64,000 nucleotides of DNA from Chloroflexota bacterium (GCA_019637815.1 JAHBUZ010000015.1:1-64000), one strand, 5' to 3'; shown: positions 27,042 to 35,825, numbered from the stretch's first letter. Notes: generated by a model not told the origin, from the sequence alone. Made by a program: numbers and translations.

Positions 27042-27614
27042 GTGACCCTGCCGACCCTGGGCGACCTCGACTGGCGACCTGCGATCGACCACCCGGAGCT
27101 GCTCGCGGTCACGACCCACGCGGCGCTCGTCGCCTGGATGGTCACGGAGCCCGCCGTGCGGGACGTAGTCGGGGTCGCGGCCATCGATCCCGCGTTGGCG
27201 GACACCGCCGCGCTCGTCGCGGCACATCGGCTGCCGCTCGGCGCGTCGGTCAACTGCGTGCTCGTCGCGGGGACGCGCGACGGCGTCACGCGCGTGGCGG
27301 CTGCCGCGGTCCCGGCCGATACCCGCGCCGATGTCAACCACGTCATCAAGCGTCTGCTGGATGTGCGCAAGGCGTCCTTCATGCACCACGAGGAGGCGGT
27401 CGCCGGGTCCACGATGGAGTACGGCGGCATCACACCCATCGGCCTGCCCACCGACTGGCGCGTGCTCGTGGACGGACGGGTGCCCGCGATCCCCGCGATC
27501 ATCATCGGTAGCGGGATCCGGGCCTCCAAGCTGATCCTGCCGGGCGAGCTGCTCGCCCGGTTGCCCGGGGCAGAGGTGGTCGAGGCCCTGGCGACCTCGA
27601 TGCCCGTCAGCTGA
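27042..27614 (+). CDS. YbaK/ProX-like aminoacyl-tRNA deacylase
   Basis: A 190-aa protein of the YbaK/EbsC editing family, which hydrolyses mischarged aminoacyl-tRNA such as Cys-tRNA(Pro) in trans. Visible motifs are SVNCVLVAG, the conserved Lys in DVRKASFMHHEEA, and GGITPIGLP, plus the late IIIGSGIRASKLIL. GGAGA before the GTG supports this start. It is divergent from proC across 49 bases. Which amino acid it edits cannot be told from sequence alone. Confidence 0.82.
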   Translation: MTLPTLGDLDWRPAIDHPELLAVTTHAALVAWMVTEPAVRDVVGVAAIDPALADTAALVAAHRLPLGASVNCVLVAGTRDGVTRVAAAAVPADTRADVNHVIKRLLDVRKASFMHHEEAVAGSTMEYGGITPIGLPTDWRVLVDGRVPAIPAIIIGSGIRASKLILPGELLARLPGAEVVEALATSMPVS

Positions 27615-27695
27615 ACCCGGCTATCGAGATCCCCTCACCAGTGTCGACGCGTGTCTCCGTGTGACGACCGTGCCCGTCGCGCGTCATCCGGTGTG

Positions 27696-28805
27696 ATGTC
27701 AGCGATCACCATGACCTGCGGTGCGAGGCGGCTGGTCCGCCTCCTGGTCGTCGTCGCGCTGGTCGCGGCCACGCCAGCGGCGACGACCGGCGCGTCACCG
27801 AGCCATGACCCAGCGTCGACCGAGCCATGGCCCACGCCCGTTCCCATGACCCTCGAGGAGGCGCTCGACGCCACCTTGTGGGTGGAGGCGGACGACGCGG
27901 GCTCAGGCTGGATCTTTGGATCATACGGCGGGATGCGCACGGTGCTCGACATCCCTGGCGCCGCACAGGTCGAGACCGCCTTCGGGCATGTCGCTGGCTG
28001 GTTCGAGACCGCCGATGGCCGATTCCAGACCTTCCTCGTCGACCCACGCACCGGCGAGCGGACCGATCTGGTGCGGTTCGCCCGCCGACCATGGGCCGTG
28101 ACACCTGCCCCCGATGGCCAGGCGCTCTATGTCACTGCTCCGGAGGGGCCTGATGGCCAGGACCGGGGGGTGCGACGCGTCGATGCCGCAGGCCGCACGA
28201 TGGCCATCCCGGGCCAGGGACGACCCGACACGTCCAGGAACGAGCTGAGCTGGTCGCCCGATGGACGGTATCTCGCGTCGTGGTCGTGTCCGGACGGTGG
28301 CGGGCAGCCCTGCATGGTCGACATCCTCGACACCGTCACCGGGGACGTTACGGAGGCGGGGCCGCTGCACTCGACGACCACCGATGGGCGTCACTTGATC
28401 GGACACCTCGACGAGACGGAGGATGGCATGCGTCCGTGGGTCGCCCTCGAGGTCGCCACAGGGGAGATGCACGAGATCGCCACCGACACGATCGACCGGA
28501 CCGGGGGCGGCTGGTTCCTGCCGGACGGCACCCTGCTCCTCAGTGGTTTCACGACCGACGCCTCCATCTATCGCATCGTCATCGCCGATCGCGACACCGG
28601 TGAGGTGCTCCGCGTCCTCCGCGAGGAGCCCTATGACGAGGACGCCCTGTCGCTGCGTCACGTCCTCGGACGATCGGGTGAGGCGCCGTGGGCGCTGCTC
28701 TGGGTGCCCGACGACGAGGGACCCATGCCGACCGGCTCGACCTGGCGGGTGCTCGACCTGCGCACCGGCGAGCTCCTGCCCGACCCGCTGGTCATGGCGC
28801 CATAG
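27696..28805 (+). CDS. Exported beta-propeller (WD40-like) protein
   Basis: A protein of about 369 aa with an N-terminal hydrophobic segment (RRLVRLLVVVALVAATPAATTGA) serving as signal peptide or anchor, then repeats of blade type such as WSPDGRYLASWSC and TGEVLRVLREE. It is probably a scaffold or sensor outside the membrane with no visible catalytic residues. The frame opens at 27651; I chose ATG 27696 because it puts the hydrophobic core near the N-terminus, and ATG 27711 is also possible. It converges with the LLM oxidoreductase. Confidence 0.65.
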   Translation: MSAITMTCGARRLVRLLVVVALVAATPAATTGASPSHDPASTEPWPTPVPMTLEEALDATLWVEADDAGSGWIFGSYGGMRTVLDIPGAAQVETAFGHVAGWFETADGRFQTFLVDPRTGERTDLVRFARRPWAVTPAPDGQALYVTAPEGPDGQDRGVRRVDAAGRTMAIPGQGRPDTSRNELSWSPDGRYLASWSCPDGGGQPCMVDILDTVTGDVTEAGPLHSTTTDGRHLIGHLDETEDGMRPWVALEVATGEMHEIATDTIDRTGGGWFLPDGTLLLSGFTTDASIYRIVIADRDTGEVLRVLREEPYDEDALSLRHVLGRSGEAPWALLWVPDDEGPMPTGSTWRVLDLRTGELLPDPLVMAP

Positions 28806-28859
28806 CGGACACGGACGATCCCGACCGGTCGCGGTCCAGGGAACACCGCCGATGGCCGG

Positions 28860-29840
28860 TCAACGCGCGGGTGCCAGCGCCTCCAGGGTGGCGAGATGCT
28901 GGGTCGTGCCATCGGGCTGGAGCGGGATGATGGCCACGTGGTCGGCGCCGGCCGCATGGAGCTCGTCGATACGTGTCCGGATGTCCGTCTCGGTCCCCCA
29001 CGCGATCATCGCGTCGATGAGTCGGTCGGAGCCCGGTTGCTCCCAGTCGGCCGCCGCGAAGCCCTGTGCTTCCCAGCTCGCCTGGTAGTTGGGCGCCCGG
29101 AGATACGGCACCAGGTAGGCGCGTGCCGCGGCGCGTGCGGCCGTCGCGTCGCCGAGCACGACCGCGAGCGTCACGGCGAGCAACGGTCGACCTTCGGGCC
29201 TGACCACGTCGACATCGCCCGCACCATCCGCGGCGATGCCATCGGCGGTGTCGGTGGTCCCGGTCGTCGCCGCGTCGAGGATCCCACGCATCCACGCGAT
29301 GCGCTCCGGCGTGACGAGGTACGGGAACGCGCCATCGGCGGCGGTCGCCGACAGGCCCAGCATCCGCTCCCGGAGCGCCGCCAGCAGGATCGACGGCTCC
29401 GTGGGTGACGCCTCGCCGGGGAGCCGCGGGCCCATGTAGGGCATCCGCCGGTACGCCTCGAGGTACTCCCGCATCCGCGTCAGCGGCCGGTCATACGTGT
29501 GACCCCGGAGCTTCTGGGCCAGGTGCGGGTGCGACACGCCGAGACCCAGCACGAACCGTCCACCGGTGAGCTCGTGGAGCGTCTGGGCGCCCATGCGGGC
29601 CGCCATCGGGTCACGGGCCCAGATGGACGCGATGCTCGTGCCCAGCCACATCGAGCCGACATCGGTGCTGATCGCGCCGAGCAGCGCGAAGGGCTCCCGG
29701 CCCACGGTCTCGGGCACCCACAGGGCTCCATATCCCAGCTCCGCGATCCGCTGCGCGTACGCATGCAGGTCAGGGGCCGCCAACGTATCCAGGTGGCCCC
29801 ACGCACCGAGACGGCCGAGCGAGGTCGCGAGGTCGATCAT
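28860..29840 (-). CDS. LLM-class F420-dependent oxidoreductase
   Basis: A 326-aa luciferase-like TIM-barrel flavoenzyme, probably using coenzyme F420. Motifs are AQRIAELGYGALWVPETVGREPF, the insertion GTSIASIWARDPMAARMGAQTLHELTGGRFVLGLGVSHPH and the C-terminal ELHAAGADHVAIIPLQPDG. The substrate is unknown. The frame opens at 29933, but ATG 29840 is preceded by a TATGCT box at 6 bases and starts right at the barrel, so it is preferred. An Asp/Ala/Gly-rich insertion at about residues 190-210 looks like a loop expansion. Confidence 0.88.
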   Translation of the reverse strand: MIDLATSLGRLGAWGHLDTLAAPDLHAYAQRIAELGYGALWVPETVGREPFALLGAISTDVGSMWLGTSIASIWARDPMAARMGAQTLHELTGGRFVLGLGVSHPHLAQKLRGHTYDRPLTRMREYLEAYRRMPYMGPRLPGEASPTEPSILLAALRERMLGLSATAADGAFPYLVTPERIAWMRGILDAATTGTTDTADGIAADGAGDVDVVRPEGRPLLAVTLAVVLGDATAARAAARAYLVPYLRAPNYQASWEAQGFAAADWEQPGSDRLIDAMIAWGTETDIRTRIDELHAAGADHVAIIPLQPDGTTQHLATLEALAPAR

Positions 29841-29846
29841 GGCTGG

Positions 29847-29852
29847 AGCATA
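29847..29852 (-). promoter_or_regulatory. candidate -10 box of a leaderless LLM gene promoter
   Basis: TATGCT on the minus strand, 6 bases before the ATG at 29840. Confidence 0.5.
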
Positions 29853-29898
29853 CGCCGAGGCCCACCTTCCCGGGGTGGCGGCGGTCCTCATCCATCGG

Positions 29899-30030
29899 TC
29901 GGACGACCATCGTTCGGACGATATCCCTATCATGTCGATGGGCTTTATGCGATATCATCCGCCGGTCCCGACCGGGAAGTGCCCAGCCGGTCATCCAGCA
30001 CCTCGTTCGCCCGTGGTTGCGAGCGAACGA
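29899..30030 (+). promoter_or_regulatory. Regulatory region of the 30046 gene: direct repeat, -10 box, inverted repeat
   Basis: TCGGACGA occurs at 29899-29906 and 29914-29921 (period 15). TATCAT at 29953-29958 could be the -10. The inverted repeat TCGTTCGC (30003-30010) and GCGAACGA (30023-30030) would form a hairpin in the leader just before the ribosome-binding site. The parts are seen; their use is inferred. Confidence 0.4.
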
Positions 30031-30045
30031 TCGAGCGGAGACCGC

Positions 30046-30576
30046 ATGACCGAGTCCCTCCTCCCGACGTCGGCACCGGGGTCGCCCCGCGACCGCGTCC
30101 GGCGCGACACCACCATCAGCGCACCGGGCTTCCACGCGGCGCCGGGCAGCCCCATCCGGGGGCAGCTCAGCGTCCGGCGCATGGACCACGCGACGGCTCC
30201 CATCGGCGACGGCTTCGACTGGACGGCGTACCTGGCCGACGCCGGGGCTGGTCCGTGGTACCTCGTGGTCTTCCGCTCGATCCGACGGGCCGGCGCGGAC
30301 GCGGAGCTGCTGACCGAGTTCGACGACCTCGCCCACATCGAGGCGCGCCTGTCCGGTGGCCTCCACTGCTACTTCAAGGGCACACCAGACGAGCGGGGTG
30401 CGTGCCTGTCCCTGTGTCTCTGGGACTCGCGGGAGCAGGCGCTGGCCGCGCTCCGGCTGCCGCGTCACCACGATGCCGCGCGGCTGGCGGGCGTCATGTA
30501 CGCCTCCTTCCGCCTCGAGCGATACCAGGTGTCGCGCGACCCCGTGCGCGGGACGGTCCGCTTCAAGCCGGTCTGA
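30046..30576 (+). CDS. Unknown protein, possibly ABM-like dimeric alpha/beta barrel
   Basis: A 176-aa cytosolic protein. The C-terminal about 110 residues (PWYLVVFRSIRRAG onwards to FRLERYQVSR) have the strand-helix pattern of ferredoxin-like dimeric barrels such as antibiotic biosynthesis monooxygenases, but no diagnostic motif, so the function is open. The N-terminal about 50 residues look unstructured. CGGAG before the ATG supports the start. Its end overlaps the end of the convergent methyltransferase gene by 14 bases. Confidence 0.6.
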   Translation: MTESLLPTSAPGSPRDRVRRDTTISAPGFHAAPGSPIRGQLSVRRMDHATAPIGDGFDWTAYLADAGAGPWYLVVFRSIRRAGADAELLTEFDDLAHIEARLSGGLHCYFKGTPDERGACLSLCLWDSREQALAALRLPRHHDAARLAGVMYASFRLERYQVSRDPVRGTVRFKPV

Positions 30577-31609
30577 CGGCGGCCCCCAGCAGGAAGAAGC
30601 GGGCGGTCGCACGCAGGGTCTCGGGTCGCAGGCCGGCACGCTGCAGCGCCGCGTCGAGCCAGCCGGCGTCGCGGTCAGGGATCCCCGGATCGTGCGTCTC
30701 GTCAGCGGTGGCGCCCACCGGCCCGGTCATCGGGTCGGGACGCGGCTCGATGACCACCAGGCGGCCACCAGGTCGCAGCCAGCGACCCGCGAGGGCGAGT
30801 GCCGCATCCGCGCGATGGTCGTCCAGCTGCCACAGCGTCGCCGCGAGGACCACGCCGTCCACGGGTCGGTCGGGCTCGGCCCACCGGTCGCGGACATGCA
30901 GGTGGGCGCGCAGTCGATGCGCCACGAGACGGTCACGGGCGCGATCGAGCGCGTCGGCGGATGCGTCGTACACGGACAGCTCGCCCTTGCCCGCGAGGAG
31001 CGGTGACCACCAGCCCGTCCCCGCCGCGAGCTCCACGATGCTGCCGCTCAGTGGCTGGCCGTCGAGCCACGCGGTGACCTCATCCAGCTCCGCGTGCCAG
31101 GCGAGGTCGAGGGCGGGGCCACGTGCGAACCGACCACGTCGCAGGTACCAGTCGTCGGAGCCGATACCGACCGATGGGGCAGGGGCGGCTGCCGGAGCCG
31201 GGGTGATCGGCGGAGCCGGGGTGATCGGCGGAGCCGGGGCGACCGGCGGGGCAGCCGGGCCCCCCGCCCCGGACACGGCCGACGGCCCAGGCATGGGCGA
31301 CAGGCCAGGCGCGGCCGACGGGATGGGTACGACGGCCATCGCCAGCGGCTGCCCGGATCGACGCCCGGGCGCCACCCCTCCGCCCTCCGTCGGTGCCGCG
31401 CCCGCGGTCCGTGCCGCGCTCGTGGTCGTCCCTCCCCCGCCCGACCGCTCGCGCAGGGCCGCGCGGACCCGGTATCGGAGGAAACCGTTGTCCTGCGCCC
31501 GGTCGACGCACTCGGCGCACAGCATCGCCCAGCCGGTCAGGTCGCCCTCGTCCCTCGCCTGCCAGGAGCGGCCACACCACAGGCAGTCGAAGGTCGCCCG
31601 GAAGGGCAT
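30563..31609 (-). CDS. SAM-dependent methyltransferase with N-terminal zinc ribbon
   Basis: A 348-aa protein. The first 40 residues hold two Cys pairs (CLWCGRSW and CAECVD) consistent with a zinc ribbon. A long Pro/Ala linker made of 18-base tandem repeats follows. The C-terminal class I methyltransferase has motif I VELAAGTGWWSPLLAG and the later GGRLVVIEPRPDP. The substrate is unknown. Its ATG overlaps the stop of the upstream cobalamin-binding protein gene as TGATG, so they are coupled. The zinc ribbon joined to a methyltransferase by a simple-sequence linker is unusual. Confidence 0.8.
   Translation of the reverse strand: MPFRATFDCLWCGRSWQARDEGDLTGWAMLCAECVDRAQDNGFLRYRVRAALRERSGGGGTTTSAARTAGAAPTEGGGVAPGRRSGQPLAMAVVPIPSAAPGLSPMPGPSAVSGAGGPAAPPVAPAPPITPAPPITPAPAAAPAPSVGIGSDDWYLRRGRFARGPALDLAWHAELDEVTAWLDGQPLSGSIVELAAGTGWWSPLLAGKGELSVYDASADALDRARDRLVAHRLRAHLHVRDRWAEPDRPVDGVVLAATLWQLDDHRADAALALAGRWLRPGGRLVVIEPRPDPMTGPVGATADETHDPGIPDRDAGWLDAALQRAGLRPETLRATARFFLLGAAVRPA
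31194..31247. repeat. 18-base tandem repeat in the methyltransferase linker
   Basis: Three units at 31194, 31212 and 31230. The first two are identical (GGAGCCGGGGTGATCGGC), the third differs at a few bases. They encode PAPPIT repeats on the minus strand. Confidence 0.8.
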
Positions 31610-32568
31610 CAGCGACCACGCTCCCGCGACGCACCCGCGACCCGGCGCCAGGAGCCCGGTGGTGCGGCGCCATCGAGCCCGTGCGGGTCGAACACCTCCG
31701 CGAGCATGCCGATGCCGTCCACGATGCGGGGGCCCGGTCGGCTCAGCAGCCCACCGCCGTCGACCGCGACCAGTCGGTCCGCCGCGAACGCCGGCAGCTC
31801 CGGCACCCAGGCGGGCACATCGGCCTCGTGGAACGCCGCCACGGCCTGCGCCGCGTCCAGCCCGCAGGGCGCGAGGATCACGCGCTCCGGATCCACCTCG
31901 CGCAATCGCTCCCAGGTGATCTCCACCGACGGCATCCCCTCCACGCCCAGCAGGTCCCAGCCGCCGGCACGCCGCACCATCTCGGGGACCCAGTGGCCCG
32001 CCGAGAATGGCGGCGAGATCCACTCCAGGATCACGACGCGCGGTGGCGCGATCCCCGCGAGACGGCGCTCCAGCACCCGGTCCTCGATGGCCGCGAGCCG
32101 ATGCCGCAGGATCTCCAGGAGACCCACCGCTTCGTCCTCCGCCTCCGCGAACGCACCCACGGTCGAGATGCTGTTGAACACGCCCTCGACGGTGGACGCC
32201 TCGAGCGCCACGATGGTCGTGTCGATGCCCAGGTCGCGGACCACCCGCTCCACCTGGTCGACATGGACCGCGCACACGCGGCACAACCGCTGGGTGAGGA
32301 TGAGGTCCGGTCGCGCATCGGCGAGCACCGCGGGGACCAGTCGGTGGGACGTCCGTGCCAGCGCGTCGGGCGTGCCCTCGAGCAGCGCGGACGGCAGGCT
32401 GTCGGTCGTGTCGGGACCGGCTGGATCGTCGATGGACCAGGCGACCACGGGTACCTCGAGCGCCTCCGCGGGGTGGTCGCAGTCGGATGACCGGCCCACG
32501 AGCTCATCACCCAGACCCAGGGCGAACACGATCTCGGTCGCGGCAGGCAGCAGGGACACGATGCGCAT
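31609..32568 (-). CDS. Cobalamin-binding protein (BtuF-like) without signal peptide
   Basis: A 319-aa protein of the periplasmic-binding-protein superfamily most like cobalamin-binding BtuF (RIVSLLPAATEIVFALGLGDELVGRSSDCDHP, later LILTQRLCRVCAVH and GWDLLGVEGMPSVEITWERLREVDPERVILAPCG). Unlike BtuF it starts directly at the first strand with no signal peptide or lipobox, so it should stay in the cytosol. No BtuC/BtuD genes are nearby. A cytosolic corrinoid-handling role, for example for MetH encoded 13 kb away, is a guess. It is coupled to the methyltransferase gene by TGATG overlap. Confidence 0.82.
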   Translation of the reverse strand: MRIVSLLPAATEIVFALGLGDELVGRSSDCDHPAEALEVPVVAWSIDDPAGPDTTDSLPSALLEGTPDALARTSHRLVPAVLADARPDLILTQRLCRVCAVHVDQVERVVRDLGIDTTIVALEASTVEGVFNSISTVGAFAEAEDEAVGLLEILRHRLAAIEDRVLERRLAGIAPPRVVILEWISPPFSAGHWVPEMVRRAGGWDLLGVEGMPSVEITWERLREVDPERVILAPCGLDAAQAVAAFHEADVPAWVPELPAFAADRLVAVDGGGLLSRPGPRIVDGIGMLAEVFDPHGLDGAAPPGSWRRVAGASRERGR

Positions 32569-32714
32569 GCCCCGATCGTCCCACCGATGCGCGCGGACCG
32601 CACGGGCGCGGCATCGGCTCGTTGCCGCCACGGACCGGTCGTCAGCTTCGCGCGGACCAGGAGGGAGCGTCGTCAGCCTCCCATCGCCCCGGGACCCGTC
32701 GTTCGGCCCTCGTG

Positions 32715-32720
32715 TAGGCT
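32715..32720 (+). promoter_or_regulatory. candidate -10 box of a leaderless ABC gene promoter
   Basis: TAGGCT with 7 bases to the ATG at 32728; the frame is open upstream, so this box decides the start. Confidence 0.45.
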
Positions 32721-32727
32721 GCGCCGG

Positions 32728-33681
32728 ATGACCTCGACCGTCGCGACCTCCGCTGCCGTCGACCAGGCGGTCGTGGTGGATGACATCTGGAAGCGGTTCG
32801 GACGGGTCGACGTCGTCCAGGGTCTCTCGTTCGAGGTCCGGCGCGGCGAGCTGCTGGGCTTCCTGGGGCCCAACGGGGCCGGCAAGACCACCACGATGCG
32901 CATGATCCTCGACATCATCCGGCCGGACCGGGGCCGCATCTCGGTCCTGGGTGGCGAGCCGGGCGTGGCCCGGCAGTCCCGCATCGGCTACCTGCCGGAG
33001 GATCGGGGCCTGTATCGGGACGTGCCGGTCGTGGACACGCTCACCTACTTCGGCGCGCTGCGGGGCATGCGCCTGTCCGAGAGCCGTGCCCGGGCGACGG
33101 AGCTGCTGGAGCAGGTGGGCCTCGGTGATTCGCTGCGCAAGAAGGCCGCCGAGCTGTCGCGCGGCATGCACCAGAAGGCGCAGCTCATGGCGACCGTGAT
33201 GAACGAGCCGGACCTGCTCATCGTGGACGAGCCGTTCCAGGGCCTGGACCCGGTCAACGCCGAGCTGCTCAAGGGGGTCCTGCTCTCTCAGCGCGAGCGG
33301 GGTGCGGCGGTGGTCATGAGCACCCACGACATGGGCGACGCCCAGACCCTGTGTGACCGGATCCTGCTCATCGATGGCGGTCGGCGGGTGCTCTACGGCA
33401 CCGTGCCGGACATCCGGCGGGCCTTCAGCGACGGGGCCGTGGAGGTCATCGGCCAGGGCGTGCCCACGGACGCGACGCTGTACCGGAGCGTGAGCCACAT
33501 CTCCCCCATGGACGGCCGGATCCGGTTCCTGCTGCGCGACGGCGCGACCGCGCAGGACCTGTTCCGGGAGCTCGCCGCCACCGATGCCATCGTGGAGCGC
33601 TTCTCGCTCGATGCGCCCGACCTGTCCGAGGTCTTCCTGCGCGCGGTCGCGGGCGACCCACGCGCGGCGGCCGTGGCATGA
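32728..33681 (+). CDS. ABC exporter ATP-binding protein (NatA-like)
   Basis: A 317-aa ATPase. Walker A is GPNGAGKT (residues 47-54), Walker B LLIVDEPFQGLDP. The signature loop is LSRGMHQK rather than LSGGQ, a variant common in NatA-type Na+ or drug exporters. The H-loop is MSTHDMGD. A C-terminal DUF4162-like extension (about 230-310) is present. The start is set by a TAGGCT box 7 bases upstream. The permease gene overlaps its stop by ATGA, so the two make one exporter. Confidence 0.9.
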   Translation: MTSTVATSAAVDQAVVVDDIWKRFGRVDVVQGLSFEVRRGELLGFLGPNGAGKTTTMRMILDIIRPDRGRISVLGGEPGVARQSRIGYLPEDRGLYRDVPVVDTLTYFGALRGMRLSESRARATELLEQVGLGDSLRKKAAELSRGMHQKAQLMATVMNEPDLLIVDEPFQGLDPVNAELLKGVLLSQRERGAAVVMSTHDMGDAQTLCDRILLIDGGRRVLYGTVPDIRRAFSDGAVEVIGQGVPTDATLYRSVSHISPMDGRIRFLLRDGATAQDLFRELAATDAIVERFSLDAPDLSEVFLRAVAGDPRAAAVA

Positions 33682-34964
33682 GTGGCCCGATGCCGGCCAC
33701 CGATCATGCTGCTGAGGGCGCCGGGTTCCTGCGGCTCGCCACGATCGTGGCGCGTCGTGACTATCTGCGCACGGTGCGTCGGCGGGGCTACATCTTCGGT
33801 ACGTTGCTGCTGCCGATCGGCTTCCTGGCGCTGTTCGGGTTGTCTGCGGTGCTGGGCGGGGGCACCACCACCGGACCGATCACCGGCACCAGCCCCATCG
33901 TCATCGTGGACGCCTCGAGCGTCGACCTGTCGACCGTCGAGACACCGGGCGCGGTCCGCATCATGAGCGAGGCGGAGGCCGAGGCAGCGCTCCGTGCCGG
34001 CGAGATCCACGAGTTCTACCGCGTCCCCGCCACCTGGCCGACGCAGCCGGATGTGGAACGCGTCACGGGTGGCTCCAGCGCGTTCAGCCTGGGGGACGCA
34101 CAGCGTCGCGAAGAGCAGACGCAGCTCCTGGCAGCGACCCTCCGTGCCGGCCTGCTCCTCCCCGCAGGAGTGCCGCCGGAGACGGTGACACGGGTCATCG
34201 TGCCGGTCCGCATCCAGGCCGTGACCCTCGACGATGCGGCTGCGACCTCGGACGCGGCCATGGTGGCGAGCGCCATCGTGCCCTTCGCGTTCACGCTCCT
34301 GTTCGTGATGAGCATCTTCATCACGAGCGGCTATCTCCTCCAGTCGGTGACCGAGGAGAAGGAGAACCGGGTCGTGGAGATCCTCCTGAGCTCCGTGCCG
34401 TCCCTGCCGCTCATGGCGGGCAAGATCATCGGGCTGGGTGCGGCGGGTCTCACCCAGGTGCTCATCTGGATCGCCGCTGCACTCGTCGCGCTGCCCCTCA
34501 TCGGGTCACAGGTGGGCGGCCTCGGTGACCTCGCCATCTCGCCGGCCATGATCATCCTGGCGGTCGTCTACTTCGTGCTCGGGTATCTCGCCTTCGGTGC
34601 CGTGTTCGCAGCCATCGGTGCGATCGCGCCGGGCAACCGCGAGGCGCAGCAGTACTCCGGCTTCTTCGGCTTCGTGGCCGTCATCCCGATCATCTTCAGC
34701 AGCCTGTTCCTGACCGACCTACAGTCGCCCGTGGTCACCGTGCTCGCGATCATCCCGGTGACCGCGACCGCGGCCATGCTCATGATCCTCGCGCTGTCAC
34801 CGACCGTGCCGGTGGGGCTGGTCGTACTGTCCCTGGTGAGCCTCACGGTGTTCGTGGTGCTCGCCACGATCGCCTCCGCGCGCGTGTTCCGCGCGACGCT
34901 CCTGCTGTACGGCGTGCGGCCGAGCATCGGTCGCATCGTCAGCGCCATCCTCGCCCGCGACTGA
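33678..34964 (+). CDS. ABC-2 type permease (NatB-like)
   Basis: A 428-aa membrane partner of the preceding ATPase. One N-terminal helix (GYIFGTLLLPIGFLALFGL) is followed by a large external domain (about 60-190), then a bundle of about six helices containing the family motif SVTEEKENRVVEILLSSV. NatAB-type systems export Na+, lipids or toxic compounds; the cargo here is not determined. The ATGA overlap with the ATPase indicates coupling. Confidence 0.88.
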   Translation: MSGPMPATDHAAEGAGFLRLATIVARRDYLRTVRRRGYIFGTLLLPIGFLALFGLSAVLGGGTTTGPITGTSPIVIVDASSVDLSTVETPGAVRIMSEAEAEAALRAGEIHEFYRVPATWPTQPDVERVTGGSSAFSLGDAQRREEQTQLLAATLRAGLLLPAGVPPETVTRVIVPVRIQAVTLDDAAATSDAAMVASAIVPFAFTLLFVMSIFITSGYLLQSVTEEKENRVVEILLSSVPSLPLMAGKIIGLGAAGLTQVLIWIAAALVALPLIGSQVGGLGDLAISPAMIILAVVYFVLGYLAFGAVFAAIGAIAPGNREAQQYSGFFGFVAVIPIIFSSLFLTDLQSPVVTVLAIIPVTATAAMLMILALSPTVPVGLVVLSLVSLTVFVVLATIASARVFRATLLLYGVRPSIGRIVSAILARD

Positions 34965-34977
34965 TCAGCGCGTCAGC

Positions 34978-35019
34978 GAGCGGCCTCGTAACCGCGAGCC
35001 CACGGCCGTCAGGCCGCTC
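34978..35019. terminator. Hairpin between convergent ABC and ferredoxin genes
   Basis: GAGCGGCCT (34978-34986) pairs perfectly with AGGCCGCTC (35011-35019) over a 24-base GC-rich loop. It lies in the 77-base convergent gap and may act on both strands. Confidence 0.5.
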
Positions 35020-35041
35020 AGGCGCGCATCAGCGCACGGGG

Positions 35042-35329
35042 CTAGGCGGGCTTCCACTCGTCGACCGTCGCCCGCGCCGACCCCTTGTCCTTGTACCAGC
35101 GAGCGTTCAGCTCGGTGTACCCGGCCCACTCGGCGGGCAGCGAGTCCTCGGGATAGATCGCGTTCACCGGGCACTCCGGCTCGCAGGCCCCGCAATCGAT
35201 GCACTCATCGGGATCGATGGACAGCATCCGGTCCGTGCCCTGCTCGAAGTGGATGCAGTCGACGGGGCAGACGGACACGCACGACTGGTCCATCACGTCG
35301 ATGCACGGCTCGCTGATGACGTAGGCCAT
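35042..35329 (-). CDS. fdxA: 7Fe ferredoxin (3Fe-4S plus 4Fe-4S)
   Basis: A 95-aa electron carrier. Cysteines 9, 17, 21 and 25 lie in EPCIDVMDQSCVSVCPVDC and 43, 46, 49 and 53 in ECIDCGACEPEC. The C-x7-C spacing of the first set is that of FdxA-type 7Fe ferredoxins, where Cys9, Cys17 and the last Cys hold a 3Fe-4S cluster and the others a 4Fe-4S cluster. The C-terminal AEWAGYTELNARWY is also typical. GGAGG about 10 bases before the ATG fixes the start. Confidence 0.92.
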   Translation of the reverse strand: MAYVISEPCIDVMDQSCVSVCPVDCIHFEQGTDRMLSIDPDECIDCGACEPECPVNAIYPEDSLPAEWAGYTELNARWYKDKGSARATVDEWKPA

Positions 35330-35453
35330 GACTGTTGCCTCCGATGGACCCGTCCGCCGGACGGTGGGATATGGTCTCGATGCGTCGACAGGGTCGGCCC
35401 GGCGACCTCGACATCTTATCGTGCACGCTCGTGCTCCGATGTGCCCACCCACG

Positions 35454-35528
35454 CACACGCGTGCCGACGCATCCCGACGCCGTCCGGGCGCATACGCGTG
35501 CCGATGCATCCCCGACGCCCTCCGGGTG
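35454..35528. repeat. Imperfect 37/38-base tandem repeat
   Basis: Copy 1 at 35454-35490 and copy 2 at 35491-35528 share ACGCGTGCCGA, GCATCCC and GACGCC blocks, with a few substitutions and one inserted base. It lies upstream of the ferredoxin gene. Confidence 0.7.
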
Positions 35529-35628
35529 AGGATCCCTGCCAGATGGTCCGACTGGTCGGCCACGTGTCGGGCCGCGTCGAGCCCGGCTGTCGTGCCCACG
35601 CTCAGGGGGATCGCCGATCGCTCCACCA

Positions 35629-35735
35629 GTCGGGCATCTGGCCAGGAAGTCGCCTCGATGGCCCGGCAGGTGCGCAACCGGTCGGGCATCTGGCCAGGTA
35701 TCGGTGGCAGGGACGTCGGGCCAGGTATCGGTGGC
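35629..35735. repeat. Three-copy GTCGGGC(ATCTGG)CCAGG repeat
   Basis: GTCGGGCATCTGGCCAGG occurs at 35629-35646 and 35681-35698. The second copy continues with TATCGGTGGC to 35708. A third copy at 35715-35735 lacks ATCTGG but keeps the same tail. The unequal spacing (52 and 34 bases) argues against CRISPR. Confidence 0.7.
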
Positions 35736-35825
35736 CGAGACGATCGAGGAGCATCGCCATCAGGGGCCTGACCCTCGTCGCGGAGGCTCGACCGCTTCCC
35801 GTCCGTCCTCGGCGACCTCGGCGGG

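Larger units (their letters stand above)
35330..35825. other. 496-base gap without a gene, repeat-rich
   Basis: I see no convincing gene between the ferredoxin start and the cupredoxin stop. Short open frames are shadows without motifs. The stretch holds the ferredoxin leader with a GTCCGGCGGAC hairpin, a 37/38-base tandem repeat and three copies of a GTCGGGC-type repeat described separately. Confidence 0.6.

Noticed and set aside
35629..35735. CRISPR-like direct repeats
   Set aside because: Only three copies with unequal spacers and a truncated third repeat; no cas genes in the window.
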